From: Alphaproteobacteria bacterium
GTDB taxonomy: Bacteria; Pseudomonadota; Alphaproteobacteria; SMXS01
Length of the DNA stretch: 64,000 bases
Assembly: GCA_028284945.1 (NCBI GenBank)
Contig: JANQQJ010000040.1
Location: forward strand, 62,001-126,000
Direction: 5' to 3'
Below are positions 16,553-25,339 of the stretch, piece after piece. The stretch's first letter is position 1. Every line of letters begins with the position of its first letter. The notes under the pieces are model-generated. The model made no database searches, had not been told where the DNA came from, and worked only from the letters and a program-made list of their open reading frames with translations. A program made the translations under genes and the position numbers.

Positions 16553-16561
16553 TGCGCACCC

Positions 16562-17530
16562 CTACCCAAACCGGCGGGTCAGCCAATCGACCATGAAGCC
16601 GTTTACCTCATCGGGGAATTCTTGCTGAATCCAATGGCCGCTGTCCGGCACCCGCTGGATTTCAATATCGTCGACATGGCCCTCCATCAACGACGCCACG
16701 TCGGGGATTGCAGCGGTGGCCAGATCGTTACCCGCCTCAATGAAGAGCGACGGTACGGTGATCTGCTGTTTTAAGTGGACCGTGGTCTTCCAGTTACGCG
16801 ACCAGTTCCGATACCAGTTGATTGGCCCGGTGAAACCACCCTTGGCATAGGTATCGGCATAGAATTTCAGTTCTTCTTCACTGACGATCCGGTCGCCGCC
16901 TGCGGGCCCCATCTGCACTCGCTTGACCAGATCGGCCACTTTCTCCTCATGCGGCAGCTTGGCGAATTCTTCCAGCGTGATCGGGTTTTTCCGCATCAGT
17001 GTGTCGAACACCCGGTAAGGGTCCGAATCGAACACCTCGTCTGCTTCATGGCTGTCCTGGAAGTTGACGATATACATCCGGTCGCCCCACATTTTGCGGA
17101 ACGTCTCGACCGGGTCCTCCGGTGCGCGCGGAATAAACGGCACGCCGGCGCCGATAATGCCCGCCACCCGGCTGGGATGCAGCAACGGCACCTGCCAAAC
17201 CACCAGACCACCCCAGTCATGGCCAATGAAAACAGCTTTTTCGATGTCATAGGCGTCAAGCAGCCCGACCAGGTCGGCCGTGAGATTATGAATGTCATAT
17301 TCGACCGCCGCTTCCGGCTTGTCGGTCAGCCCATAGCCGCGCTGATCCGGCGCCAACACTCGAAACCCAGCGTCTGCCAGCGCCGGAAGCTGATTGCGCC
17401 ATGAATAGGCCAGTTCCGGAAAGCCATGACACAGCACGACAGGAAAACCATCTGCTGGCCCGGCTTCATAAACCGCCATGTTGATGCCATTGGTCTTGAT
17501 GAAATTCGGCTCTGGAAATGCGGCCGTCAT
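16562..17530 (-). CDS. alpha/beta hydrolase, epoxide hydrolase-like
   Basis: Soluble epoxide hydrolase-type fold, 322 residues. HGFPE (35-39) is the oxyanion motif, the nucleophile is D105 in GHDWGG, and DSGHWIQQEFP near the C-terminus supplies the catalytic histidine. RGYGLTDKP is also typical. An aspartate nucleophile points to epoxide or haloalkane hydrolysis rather than ester hydrolysis; cap-domain tyrosines that would separate the two were not identified. The start at 17530 places the fold correctly. Confidence 0.87.
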   Translation of the reverse strand: MTAAFPEPNFIKTNGINMAVYEAGPADGFPVVLCHGFPELAYSWRNQLPALADAGFRVLAPDQRGYGLTDKPEAAVEYDIHNLTADLVGLLDAYDIEKAVFIGHDWGGLVVWQVPLLHPSRVAGIIGAGVPFIPRAPEDPVETFRKMWGDRMYIVNFQDSHEADEVFDSDPYRVFDTLMRKNPITLEEFAKLPHEEKVADLVKRVQMGPAGGDRIVSEEELKFYADTYAKGGFTGPINWYRNWSRNWKTTVHLKQQITVPSLFIEAGNDLATAAIPDVASLMEGHVDDIEIQRVPDSGHWIQQEFPDEVNGFMVDWLTRRFG

Positions 17531-17676
17531 AGTCGTTCCCCTGATATTTACCTTGTTGGGCTCACGATCCATCGTGGTGCGGCACAGCGCAAGAAGATTC
17601 CCGACATAACAACAGACCCGTGATCCGTTGCCAGGGCCAGACCGAACAGATATGAGACTCTTTGAGGAGAAGCGCC

Positions 17677-18237
17677 ATGTTGAATGCCATTGCCCGAGTC
17701 GTCGCCATACCGTTTGTCGCTCTTGCCTTGAGCGTCCCTACAGGAGCCGCAACCATGACCGCCTATGACTTTGACTTTACCGCCATCAATGGCGACCCGA
17801 TGCCGTTAAGCGATCTGGAAGGAAAGGCCCTACTGGTTGTCAATACAGCATCCTTTTGCGGCTATACGCCGCAATACAGGGCCCTTGAGGAACTCTGGCA
17901 GGAATACAAAGATCAAGGCCTGGTGCTCGTCGGCGTCCCATCCGACAGCTTCAATCAGGAATATGACGATAACGCAGAGATCAAGGAATTCTGCGATACC
18001 AATTACAGCATCACGTTTCCGTTGACCGAGAGTACGCCGGTGAAGGGTGACAGCGCCCATCCCTTCTACGCCTGGGTGAAGGAACAAGGCGGGCGTTCCG
18101 CAGAGCCAAGCTGGAATTTCAACAAGGTGCTGGTGGATGCCAATGGCAATTACGTGAAGACGTTCGGATCAGGTGTTGCACCTGATGCAGGCATGGTGCG
18201 CCGGGCTGTGGACGCGGCATTGCCGGGCGCTGAATAA
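17677..18237 (+). CDS. exported glutathione peroxidase-family thiol peroxidase
   Basis: 186 residues from ATG 17677, preceded by GAGGAGAAG. A signal peptide spans about residues 1-25. The peroxidatic cysteine is C61 in NTASFCGYTPQY (cysteine, not selenocysteine), and WNFNKVLVD carries the conserved Trp and Asn. Export to the periplasm is an uncommon location for this family, and there the electron donor would more likely be a thioredoxin-like protein than glutathione (inference). Confidence 0.9.
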   Translation: MLNAIARVVAIPFVALALSVPTGAATMTAYDFDFTAINGDPMPLSDLEGKALLVVNTASFCGYTPQYRALEELWQEYKDQGLVLVGVPSDSFNQEYDDNAEIKEFCDTNYSITFPLTESTPVKGDSAHPFYAWVKEQGGRSAEPSWNFNKVLVDANGNYVKTFGSGVAPDAGMVRRAVDAALPGAE

Positions 18238-18333
18238 CGTATCGATACCGCTCATAACATTCTGGCTACAAGGAACGGACGCGCGTCGGTTATGGTGTAG
18301 GAATATTGACCAGCCAACCCTACTTCTTCACCC

Positions 18334-19284
18334 ATGGCACCACATATCATTCGATCCCCTGGAAAACTCAGTTCAGCCCGTAGAATGTTTCGCACCCTCT
18401 GCATCAGCTCCTGTGCGCTTCTATTTTGCCTGACGGCTGTTGCCGGCGGCGCGGAGGCCGCCATTTTTGGCGACGGCAATCCCAAGAATGGACCGGAAGA
18501 TGATCGTCGGCCCATCCTGATTGACGACCGGACATTACAGCCTCTGCGCGCCACCGGCACCATAGAATGTGATGGCGTGGTCCGCGGATCGGGCACCGTG
18601 CTGGACGTCAGCGACTTCGCCGACGCAAATGGTTGGACCGTCATCGCCACGGTCGCGCATATCTTTTTCGAACCAAACACCCATCGCAGGCGCTCGAACT
18701 GTATTTTCGTGCCCTATCTTGGCCGTGAATACAGAAGGCAATTCGATCTCAATGATGCGGTGATGGGCGACTATATTCCGTGGGCAAAGCCAAAACTGAC
18801 GGACTTTAAAGATGACTGGGCGTTCATCGCGCTGGGCGCCCGGCTGGACCGATTCGGCGCGGCAATGAAGCCGATTACACCTGGCATGCTTCAGAAAATG
18901 GTCAAAGTTTACGGCCCGACAACCAAGGGCGCCGCAATCGTCGGATACAACGAGTCGGAACGCAAACAGACCGTCAGCCTGGGCTGCCAATTGGTGAAGC
19001 TGCCGGACCGTTACGGTAACGACCTTCAGCTCAGGCTGTACTTTACCAACTGCGACGCCAAGCCGGGCGCCTCTGGCGGCGGTGTTTCGGTCAAGATGGG
19101 CGCTAACCACTATTTGATTGGAATGTATGCAGGGCACTACTGGAAGTCGCAATCAGCACCCGGTGCGCGCCAGCCCACACGGCCCTCTGATGGGGATCCG
19201 TTTCACCCCCGCGCCAACGCGAATATTTTCAGGGTCTTTGACGGCCGAATGGTCGAAGCGATCCAGGAACTCCTGGAACGATAG
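18334..19284 (+). CDS. secreted trypsin-like serine protease
   Basis: Chymotrypsin-fold protease of 316 residues. H109 in ATVAHIFF, D160 or D161 in KDDWAFIAL and S247 in PGASGGG form the triad. A hydrophobic signal lies at about residues 19-42; an internal ATG at 18385 would give a more standard signal peptide, so the true start may be there. Cysteines at 79, 123, 218 and 240 suggest disulfides in the periplasm or outside the cell. No PDZ domain follows, unlike DegP. Confidence 0.85.
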   Translation: MAPHIIRSPGKLSSARRMFRTLCISSCALLFCLTAVAGGAEAAIFGDGNPKNGPEDDRRPILIDDRTLQPLRATGTIECDGVVRGSGTVLDVSDFADANGWTVIATVAHIFFEPNTHRRRSNCIFVPYLGREYRRQFDLNDAVMGDYIPWAKPKLTDFKDDWAFIALGARLDRFGAAMKPITPGMLQKMVKVYGPTTKGAAIVGYNESERKQTVSLGCQLVKLPDRYGNDLQLRLYFTNCDAKPGASGGGVSVKMGANHYLIGMYAGHYWKSQSAPGARQPTRPSDGDPFHPRANANIFRVFDGRMVEAIQELLER

Positions 19285-19287
19285 AGG

Positions 19288-19623
19288 TTACCCCAGGGCC
19301 TGAACAGCCGCATCCCGGCTGGAATGGACCGTAACAATGCTGTCGACCCCGCTGACGGACATCACTTCCGAGACGTTGCGCTGCGGACTACACATTGCAA
19401 AACCACGTTTTTGGTCCTGCATCTCACGGGCGATGATCAGGATCGCCCGGATTCCGGCGCTGCTTAAGTAACTCAGCGCGGACAGGTCCAGCAGGACCGG
19501 GCCACCGGACTTGCCGAACCGGGCCATGACGCCGTTCTGAAACTGATCCGCGCTGCTGGCATCCAGCCGGCCCTCCAGACACACAATATCCACCCCGGCC
19601 TGCGATTCCTGACGAAGGTTCAT
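19288..19623 (-). CDS. STAS-domain anti-sigma factor antagonist-like protein
   Basis: 111 residues consisting of a single STAS domain. The phosphorylatable serine region reads LSYLSSAGIRAIL (S54 or S55), as in SpoIIAA-type antagonists, which switch partners by phosphorylation. No anti-sigma kinase is adjacent, so the partner is elsewhere. It converges with the protease gene, 3 bases between stops. Confidence 0.88.
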   Translation of the reverse strand: MNLRQESQAGVDIVCLEGRLDASSADQFQNGVMARFGKSGGPVLLDLSALSYLSSAGIRAILIIAREMQDQKRGFAMCSPQRNVSEVMSVSGVDSIVTVHSSRDAAVQALG

Positions 19624-19678
19624 GTTTGGCGTTCCATTGCTGTTATCTCCCCGGTGTAACGAAGCGTACCTGCTCCGG

Positions 19679-20341
19679 CTACATCATGTGTCCCAGATGG
19701 CTCGACGCCGCGAGTTGAATATCGACATGCAGCTGTTTCACCGTTTTCGACAGGGCCTGGCCGATCAGGTCCAGCTTGCAGATCTGCTCGATCCGGTCAG
19801 CCGCATGGTCCAGCTCGCGTGGGCTGAGGATCGACTTGAACAGATCTCCGGCATCGACCAGACAGATCACGACGACATCGCGGGGTTCAGGAATCTTGTC
19901 GCTCAAAATTGCGTCAAGAATTCGCAGCTTGACTTCCCGCTCCTCCCGGTCATCAATCATCGGATAGCGCCGCGTGCCAAATACCCAGAGTATTTTCTTG
20001 TCGACGACCTTCAGGACACCTTTCGAAACCAGAGAATCGAGGGATTTGTCCAAAATCTCTTCACCGAAACCGGCCAGCACCCGAATCCATTCGGACGCAC
20101 TCAATTCCTCACTCGCGGCAACAATCTGCGCCAGGTAGGGATCAAGGACCGCGTCTCCCGTCGGTGACGGGTCGATGACCTTCAGCAGTTCCAGGTCCGC
20201 ATCGATCTTGGACTGGAACGCCAGGTCCATCAGCACGGCGCCAGCCAACACATGATTCACCACCAGCCCCTTGGGCTGCAGCATGGCGCCTGTCTCATCG
20301 TCCAGCAGCAGCAGCGTTATGTCTTCGGCAAAGTTGAGCAT
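19679..20341 (-). CDS. GPP34 (GOLPH3-like) family protein
   Basis: 220 residues; the start MLNFAEDITLLLLDDETG gives the typical GPP34 N-terminus and the longer upstream frame is discounted. Signature segments are LAGAVLMDLAF, the KGVLKVVDKK strand pair and FGTRRYPM. In eukaryotes the family binds PI4P on Golgi membranes; in bacteria the role is unknown and copies are best known from actinomycetes. A phosphoinositide role here is not supported by context. Confidence 0.85.
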   Translation of the reverse strand: MLNFAEDITLLLLDDETGAMLQPKGLVVNHVLAGAVLMDLAFQSKIDADLELLKVIDPSPTGDAVLDPYLAQIVAASEELSASEWIRVLAGFGEEILDKSLDSLVSKGVLKVVDKKILWVFGTRRYPMIDDREEREVKLRILDAILSDKIPEPRDVVVICLVDAGDLFKSILSPRELDHAADRIEQICKLDLIGQALSKTVKQLHVDIQLAASSHLGHMM

Positions 20342-20519
20342 TAGAAAATATCCCAATCGATCGCCGCGTCGTCGGCGCCACGCAAAACTATCCCGGAACC
20401 GGCCTCGGAACAACGCCAGATACCGCCATATGCAGCATGCTTTGCTGATTAGCATCAATGCCGAGACGGCCCATTTGGCTTACGCCCAGTGGTACTGAAT
20501 CAACCCCATTGAGGACAGT

Positions 20520-20786
20520 ATGAACCACCATCACCGCAAGATCCTGCATGCATTGTTTGCCCACCCGATCAGCGCCAATATTTCCATGAAGGACGTCGAA
20601 AGCGTATTCCGCGAACTGGGAGGCGAATTGAAGTCGGCCCATTCGGGCAAACTCCATGTCTCTCTCAACGGTCACAGCGCCAACTTCTCGCACGCCAAAC
20701 ACAGCCTGCCCAAGGAAGAGGTCGTGCAGGTCCGAAAGTTCATCGAAAAGTGCGGGGTCGACCCAGAGAAGGATTATCCGCTATAG
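20520..20786 (+). CDS. small HicA-like protein
   Basis: 88 residues resembling the HicA dsRBD-like fold: a helix with MKDVESVFRELGGEL, then KLHVSLNGHSANF holding the His/Ser-rich strand and a C-terminal helix. The canonical HicA catalytic SHH is not present in that form, and no hicB-like antitoxin gene is adjacent, so toxin activity is doubtful. Many such proteins are simply annotated hypothetical. Single gene between divergent or converging neighbours. Confidence 0.65.
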   Translation: MNHHHRKILHALFAHPISANISMKDVESVFRELGGELKSAHSGKLHVSLNGHSANFSHAKHSLPKEEVVQVRKFIEKCGVDPEKDYPL

Positions 20787-20807
20787 GCCAACTCTGGCTG
20801 CAAGGCG

Positions 20808-21695
20808 CTAAAAGCGGCCGATGACATTAATAAGTTCGGCATCGTCATCGCGGCAGGCAACATAGTTCGGGCCGATGAAGTCCTCGTAGATGAAGTCATA
20901 ATCGTGGAAGTGGACGCCATCCGGCCCGAGCTTGCCGAGGCGGTAGCCCAGACCCGTGAAAAACTCGTAGGCATGCTTCAGCAGAAAATCGCCAACCAGT
21001 GCGCCGCGATTATATTCGAACTGGATCAGCCTGATCGACCCGGACGCCAGCATCGGGCGAAAGCCTTCCAGCACGCGCCCTTCGGCCCCTTCAACGTCAA
21101 CTTTCAGGAAATCGATCGCCGTGATGCCATGGCTCTCGCAATAATCGGCGCCCCGCTCCACACGGCCCAGGATTTTCTGCCCGGAAAAACCGCCGTCGGC
21201 CTCAAATTTGTAGACCGACGACAAGAGGTCGGAGTCGTAGAGATAAACCGGTACCTCACCGGCTTCATCGCTCAGGCCGAAATCATTGATATGGATATTG
21301 TCCCCGCGCCCCAACGCGGTTTCCAGCTTGCTGCAGGTCTCCTGGACGATTTCAAAGGCGTGTAGATCCGCTTCCGGAAACACACTATGTGCATGGGTTG
21401 ACCATGTGCCCTTATTGGCGCCGACGTCGAACAACATCGAAAATCCCAAAGGCTGAAGTGCATCCAGCAGGAACCGCTCGCCATTGAGCTGAAATCGATT
21501 CGGCACATGGGTGGATTTTTCCAGATGGGCACGGGAAAACATCACGAGGGGCAGATCATTGCCCTGCCCTTGCTGCTCCACGACATGCCGGGCAATGGTC
21601 TCGATTTCACCCCGGCTCATGCCGGATAGAAACCCTGCCTGAAGGCGGGCCATCTGTATCGCCAAATTCTTTTTGATCTTCTTGCTGAGCGACAC
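20808..21695 (-). CDS. FkbM-family methyltransferase
   Basis: 295 residues beginning at GTG 21695. The SAM-binding core starts at about residue 93 with MLFDVGANKGTWS and the FkbM signature FLKVDVEGAEGRVLEGF lies near residue 190. This family O-methylates sugars and polyketides; in proteobacteria it often modifies surface polysaccharide. The C-terminal YRLGKLGPDGVHFHDYDF is also a common FkbM ending. No polysaccharide genes are adjacent. Confidence 0.88.
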   Translation of the reverse strand: MSLSKKIKKNLAIQMARLQAGFLSGMSRGEIETIARHVVEQQGQGNDLPLVMFSRAHLEKSTHVPNRFQLNGERFLLDALQPLGFSMLFDVGANKGTWSTHAHSVFPEADLHAFEIVQETCSKLETALGRGDNIHINDFGLSDEAGEVPVYLYDSDLLSSVYKFEADGGFSGQKILGRVERGADYCESHGITAIDFLKVDVEGAEGRVLEGFRPMLASGSIRLIQFEYNRGALVGDFLLKHAYEFFTGLGYRLGKLGPDGVHFHDYDFIYEDFIGPNYVACRDDDAELINVIGRF

Positions 21696-21742
21696 AGTGA
21701 CAATGGCCCTTATTGCTATAAGTCGATTAGCTTAACGCGGCT

Positions 21743-22036
21743 CTATTCAGCCTCTTCAAGGATGATGTTGCTGAGCTCCATCTTGCCTTTGCGGATTTCC
21801 TTCGCCTCGGCATATTCCGGTGAGTTCCAGAAGGTGAGGAACGCATCGCGCGACGGCCACCGCATGAGAACGGTATCCCGGTCAGACGGCCAGGTCCCTT
21901 CAAGCACTTCGGGTTCCGACGTGCGAGCGATGTATTCGCCGCCATAATGCTCAACCAACGGCGCGGCGATGGCGCCATAGGCCTCAAGACAGGATGGGTC
22001 CAAAACTTTGACTGTTGCAACGACGTAAATGCTCAT
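21743..22036 (-). CDS. DUF1330 protein
   Basis: 97-residue dimeric ferredoxin-fold protein of the DUF1330 family, with the typical VLDPSCLEAYG, YGGEYIART and LMRWPSRDAFLTFWNSPEY segments. Function unknown; relatives occur beside catabolic dehydrogenases, as here, where it is divergent from an SDR gene (97 bases between starts). Confidence 0.9.
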   Translation of the reverse strand: MSIYVVATVKVLDPSCLEAYGAIAAPLVEHYGGEYIARTSEPEVLEGTWPSDRDTVLMRWPSRDAFLTFWNSPEYAEAKEIRKGKMELSNIILEEAE

Positions 22037-22133
22037 GGTGACTCCCCTTTGCTCGCCCCTCGTTTAGCATGATGGACGGATTGCCGCCCAGACACTAACA
22101 ATCATGGCTGAGCACTGAACAAGTGGGGGATTT

Positions 22134-22910
22134 ATGGAACTGCAGGGTAAGAGGATCATTGTCACGGGGTCGGCGCGCGGTATGGGTGCCGCGACGGTCC
22201 GGGCCTATGTGGCGGCGGGCGCCAATGTTATCGGCATGGATGTGTCAGACGAAGCAGGTGCGGCGGTTTCAGCCGAGGCGCAGGCGAACGGCCCGGGCAA
22301 GGCCGGCTATCTGCATGTCGATGTCGCAGATAAGGCCAGCGTGGAGGCAGCATTTGCGCAAGCGGTCGAACAACTGGGCGGGCTCGACACCCTCGCCCAC
22401 CCGGCTGCGATTCAACGCTCCTCGGATGCAGGCAATGTCGGTGTCGACGATTGGGATCTGATGTTCGCCGTTAATGTGCGCGGCACCATGCTGACCAACC
22501 AGGCCGCCTACCCCTACATCAAGGCAGCTAGTGGCGGCTCAATCATCAATTTCGGCTCAATCTCCGGCCAACGGCCCGAGCCGGGCGCCGCGGCCTATTC
22601 GGCCTCCAAAGGCGCCGTCCACTCCTGGACAAGGACGGCAGCCGGCACCTGGGGTGCAGACAATATCCGGGTCAATGCGATCCTGCCTGCCATGGCGACG
22701 CCGATGTACCTCGAAGCCATGGAACGCGCCAGCGACGAAGAACGCACGGCCAGCTACTGGATGAATCATCAATCCATCGCCATGGGCGAGAAATATGGCG
22801 ATCCTGATAAAGACCTGGGTCCCGTCATGGTGTTCCTTGCATCAGACGCATCGCACTTCATCACCGGCCAGATGATCCCGGTCGATGGAGGCCAGACCAG
22901 CGTCAGGTAA
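22134..22910 (+). CDS. SDR-family oxidoreductase
   Basis: Classical short-chain dehydrogenase, 258 residues: cofactor loop TGSARGMG near residue 12-19, YSASK catalytic motif near residue 155-159, and a C-terminal GQMIPVDGGQTS. The usual NNAG is replaced by AHPAA. Substrate unknown. Converges with the nitroreductase gene, 9 bases apart. Confidence 0.9.
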   Translation: MELQGKRIIVTGSARGMGAATVRAYVAAGANVIGMDVSDEAGAAVSAEAQANGPGKAGYLHVDVADKASVEAAFAQAVEQLGGLDTLAHPAAIQRSSDAGNVGVDDWDLMFAVNVRGTMLTNQAAYPYIKAASGGSIINFGSISGQRPEPGAAAYSASKGAVHSWTRTAAGTWGADNIRVNAILPAMATPMYLEAMERASDEERTASYWMNHQSIAMGEKYGDPDKDLGPVMVFLASDASHFITGQMIPVDGGQTSVR

Positions 22911-22919
22911 TCCCTTCGT

Positions 22920-23597
22920 CTAGTCGTCAAATCCAACAAAGACAGCGGCTTCATCAACAGACTTACGGGTCGAAACCACCGCATTGGCCGGAAATGAATC
23001 GTCCGGGTAACCCATAGCGACGCAGATCATGATCACCTGATCGTCGGGAATACTGGCATGCTCTCGGACGACCGGTGACTGCATGATGCCCTGGCTGTTC
23101 ACGACACAGCCCAGTCCGCGTGACCAGGCAGCGTTCACCAACGCATTGGTGACAGCCCCACAATCAAATGGGGCGATGTCGCCGCCATGAATTGACCGAT
23201 CATAGGTTACGACGATGGAGACCGGCGCATCGAACTGGCGGAAACCGCGCAAGACCCAGTCCTGCCGCGCGTCCTTATCGTGCCGTTCGATCCCCATTGC
23301 GGCAAACAGCTGCTTGGCAATGCCGATCTGGCGTTCCCGGTGCGCGCCTTCATAGGCGCCGTGCGAGCGGAATTCCCGCGAATCCGGCACGCCGGCCAGA
23401 TTGCGTTCTGTATTGCCGGCCCGTATGCGGTCCAGCGGGTCGCCCGAGACGACATAGAAATTCCAGGGTTGGGTATTGAGCGACGATGGCGCACGCATCG
23501 CCATTTCGATCACTTTCCTGATCACCTCTTTGGGCACCGGTTTCTGCTGGTAGCCACGGATACTCCGGCGCCCCATGACGACGTCATCATATTGCAT
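22920..23597 (-). CDS. nitroreductase-family flavoprotein
   Basis: 225 residues, FMN-dependent NAD(P)H oxidoreductase. Start ATG 23597 is chosen because GGAGG sits seven bases upstream. RRSIRGYQQKPVP and APSSLNTQPWNFYVV are the FMN-binding N-terminal motifs, and AMGYPDDSFPAN marks the C-terminal part. It is divergent from the carotenoid oxygenase gene and shares its 184-base promoter region. Confidence 0.9.
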   Translation of the reverse strand: MQYDDVVMGRRSIRGYQQKPVPKEVIRKVIEMAMRAPSSLNTQPWNFYVVSGDPLDRIRAGNTERNLAGVPDSREFRSHGAYEGAHRERQIGIAKQLFAAMGIERHDKDARQDWVLRGFRQFDAPVSIVVTYDRSIHGGDIAPFDCGAVTNALVNAAWSRGLGCVVNSQGIMQSPVVREHASIPDDQVIMICVAMGYPDDSFPANAVVSTRKSVDEAAVFVGFDD

Positions 23598-23737
23598 AGT
23601 CAAACCTCCAGATTTGCGTCACGCATCGCACGCAGATAGGCCTTATGGCAATCGGGAAATACGACTCCGGCATCAATTTTGGACCCATACCCAATGGGGA
23701 TGGCTCAATGACTCTATCTCTATTTGCAATTCTAATT

Positions 23738-23750
23738 TTTACAATGTAAA
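23738..23750. promoter_or_regulatory. candidate operator palindrome
   Basis: TTTACAATGTAAA is a perfect 6+1+6 inverted repeat in the AT-rich region 32 bases before the carotenoid oxygenase start. Its place between two divergent genes suggests a repressor or activator site. No regulator gene is adjacent. Confidence 0.45.
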
Positions 23751-23781
23751 TCTTGGTTCAGATTAATCCATGGAGGTACGC

Positions 23782-25203
23782 ATGCGGGTTTCTGAAATCG
23801 AAAACCCTACCAATCCGTCGTTCTTGGGGAACGCCGCCCCGGTAGAACAAGAAAACAACACGGTCTGCACCGAGATTATCGGCCGGATTCCGGAAGAGCT
23901 CGCAGGCTCGTTCCTTCGTATCGGCTCAAACCCCGTCTTTGTTGATAATCCGGAAACCTATCACCCATTTGATGGTGACGGCATGATCCACGAAGTCAAT
24001 TTCTCGAACGGCACCGCCACCTATGTCAACCGGTTCGTCAATACAAAGGGGCTGCAGCTGGAGCTGGAGAAAGGCGACTATATCTGGACAGGCCTCGCCT
24101 CCCCGCCCGATTTCACCAACGAACACGGCATGCTGAAAAACGTGGCGAACACCGCCATGGTCTATCATGCCGGCAAGTTCATGGCGCTGTGGGAAGGCGG
24201 CAACCCGCACCACCTGACCCTGCCTGCGCTCGATACGGTTGGCGAAGTCGACTATGACGGCAAACTGAACCATCCGTTTACAGCGCACCCCAAGGTGGAT
24301 GCCCAGACCGGTGAAATGGTGACCTTTGGCGCCAGCCTGATGGCGTCGCCGTTCTGCAGCGTCTCCATCGTCGACAAGAATGGCGAAATGGTCCACACCA
24401 CCGGTGTCGATCTGCCTAAGGCCATCATGATGCATGATTGCGCGATCACGTCGAACTACACCGTGATCCTTGATCTGCCGTTTACATACAACATTGAAAA
24501 CATGGCCAAGGGTGAGCCGATCCTGCAATGGGATCCGGATAATGGCTCACGGCTTGGTGTGCTGGCGCGCGGGGCCGACGGCAGCGAGATCAAGTGGTTC
24601 ACGGTCGAAAACTGTTTCGTATTCCACACCGTCAACGCCTTTGAAGACGGCGATGAGGTGGTGCTTGAAGCCTGCCGGACGCCCCGCATGGTCGCGCTGA
24701 CAGATGGCCGGCCGGACGATGTTCAAGTGTCTGACCTACCAAGGCTCTATCAGTGGCGCCTTAATATGAAGACCGGCGACGTGACGGAGAAGCTGCTCGA
24801 CGAAAACTGGGGCAGCGAGTTCCCGCGCATCAATGAAAACTACATGGGTCTGCGCAACCAATATTCCTATAACGCGCGGATGCCGCAGACCTCGGGCGGG
24901 CTGGGTTTCGACGGGATCATCAAATATGACCTTGTCAACGAAACCGATCAGCACTTTGCCTATGGCCCTGGCCGGTACGGCGGCGAGCCCATCTTCGCCC
25001 CGCGCGCCGGCGGCACCGCTGAAGACGACGGCTGGGTGATCGGTTTTGTTTGGGACGACAATGAAAAGCGCAGCGAATGCGTCATTCTGGATGCCGCGAA
25101 ATTCGACGAAGGCCCCATCGCGCGGATCATGATGCCGGCCCGCGTGCCCTTCGGCTTCCACGCCGGTTGGGTTGATCAGGAGAGCATCGACCGTCAAGTC
25201 TAA
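23782..25203 (+). CDS. carotenoid cleavage oxygenase (RPE65/lignostilbene dioxygenase family)
   Basis: 473 residues from ATG 23782, since the SD TGGAGG lies just after an upstream in-frame ATG. Non-heme iron dioxygenase: the four iron-ligand histidines are in FTAHPKVD, IMMHDCAI, VFHTVNAF and FGFHAGWV, all present. N-terminal IPEELAGSFLRIGSNP and HPFDGDGMIH are family hallmarks. The enzyme cleaves a conjugated double bond in a carotenoid, apocarotenoid or stilbene. Neighbouring SDRs could process the aldehyde products (inference). Confidence 0.93.
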   Translation: MRVSEIENPTNPSFLGNAAPVEQENNTVCTEIIGRIPEELAGSFLRIGSNPVFVDNPETYHPFDGDGMIHEVNFSNGTATYVNRFVNTKGLQLELEKGDYIWTGLASPPDFTNEHGMLKNVANTAMVYHAGKFMALWEGGNPHHLTLPALDTVGEVDYDGKLNHPFTAHPKVDAQTGEMVTFGASLMASPFCSVSIVDKNGEMVHTTGVDLPKAIMMHDCAITSNYTVILDLPFTYNIENMAKGEPILQWDPDNGSRLGVLARGADGSEIKWFTVENCFVFHTVNAFEDGDEVVLEACRTPRMVALTDGRPDDVQVSDLPRLYQWRLNMKTGDVTEKLLDENWGSEFPRINENYMGLRNQYSYNARMPQTSGGLGFDGIIKYDLVNETDQHFAYGPGRYGGEPIFAPRAGGTAEDDGWVIGFVWDDNEKRSECVILDAAKFDEGPIARIMMPARVPFGFHAGWVDQESIDRQV

Positions 25204-25223
25204 CGAGCTGACAAAGCGACAAG

Positions 25224-25260
25224 AAAGGCGGCCCCTGTAACCTCAGGCGCCGCCTTTTCT
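25224..25260 (+). terminator. rho-independent terminator after carotenoid oxygenase
   Basis: AAAGGCGGC pairs with GCCGCCTTT across a 16-base loop, followed by a T-rich tail (TTTTCTGTTTT). It ends the oxygenase transcript before the SDR gene at 25340. Confidence 0.85.
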
Positions 25261-25339
25261 GTTTTGGCGATGGATTGATTGATCAGAGTGCCGCGTGTAG
25301 CTAGGCTTCCTGACCTGACGCCGGAGGAGGACGCCAATC

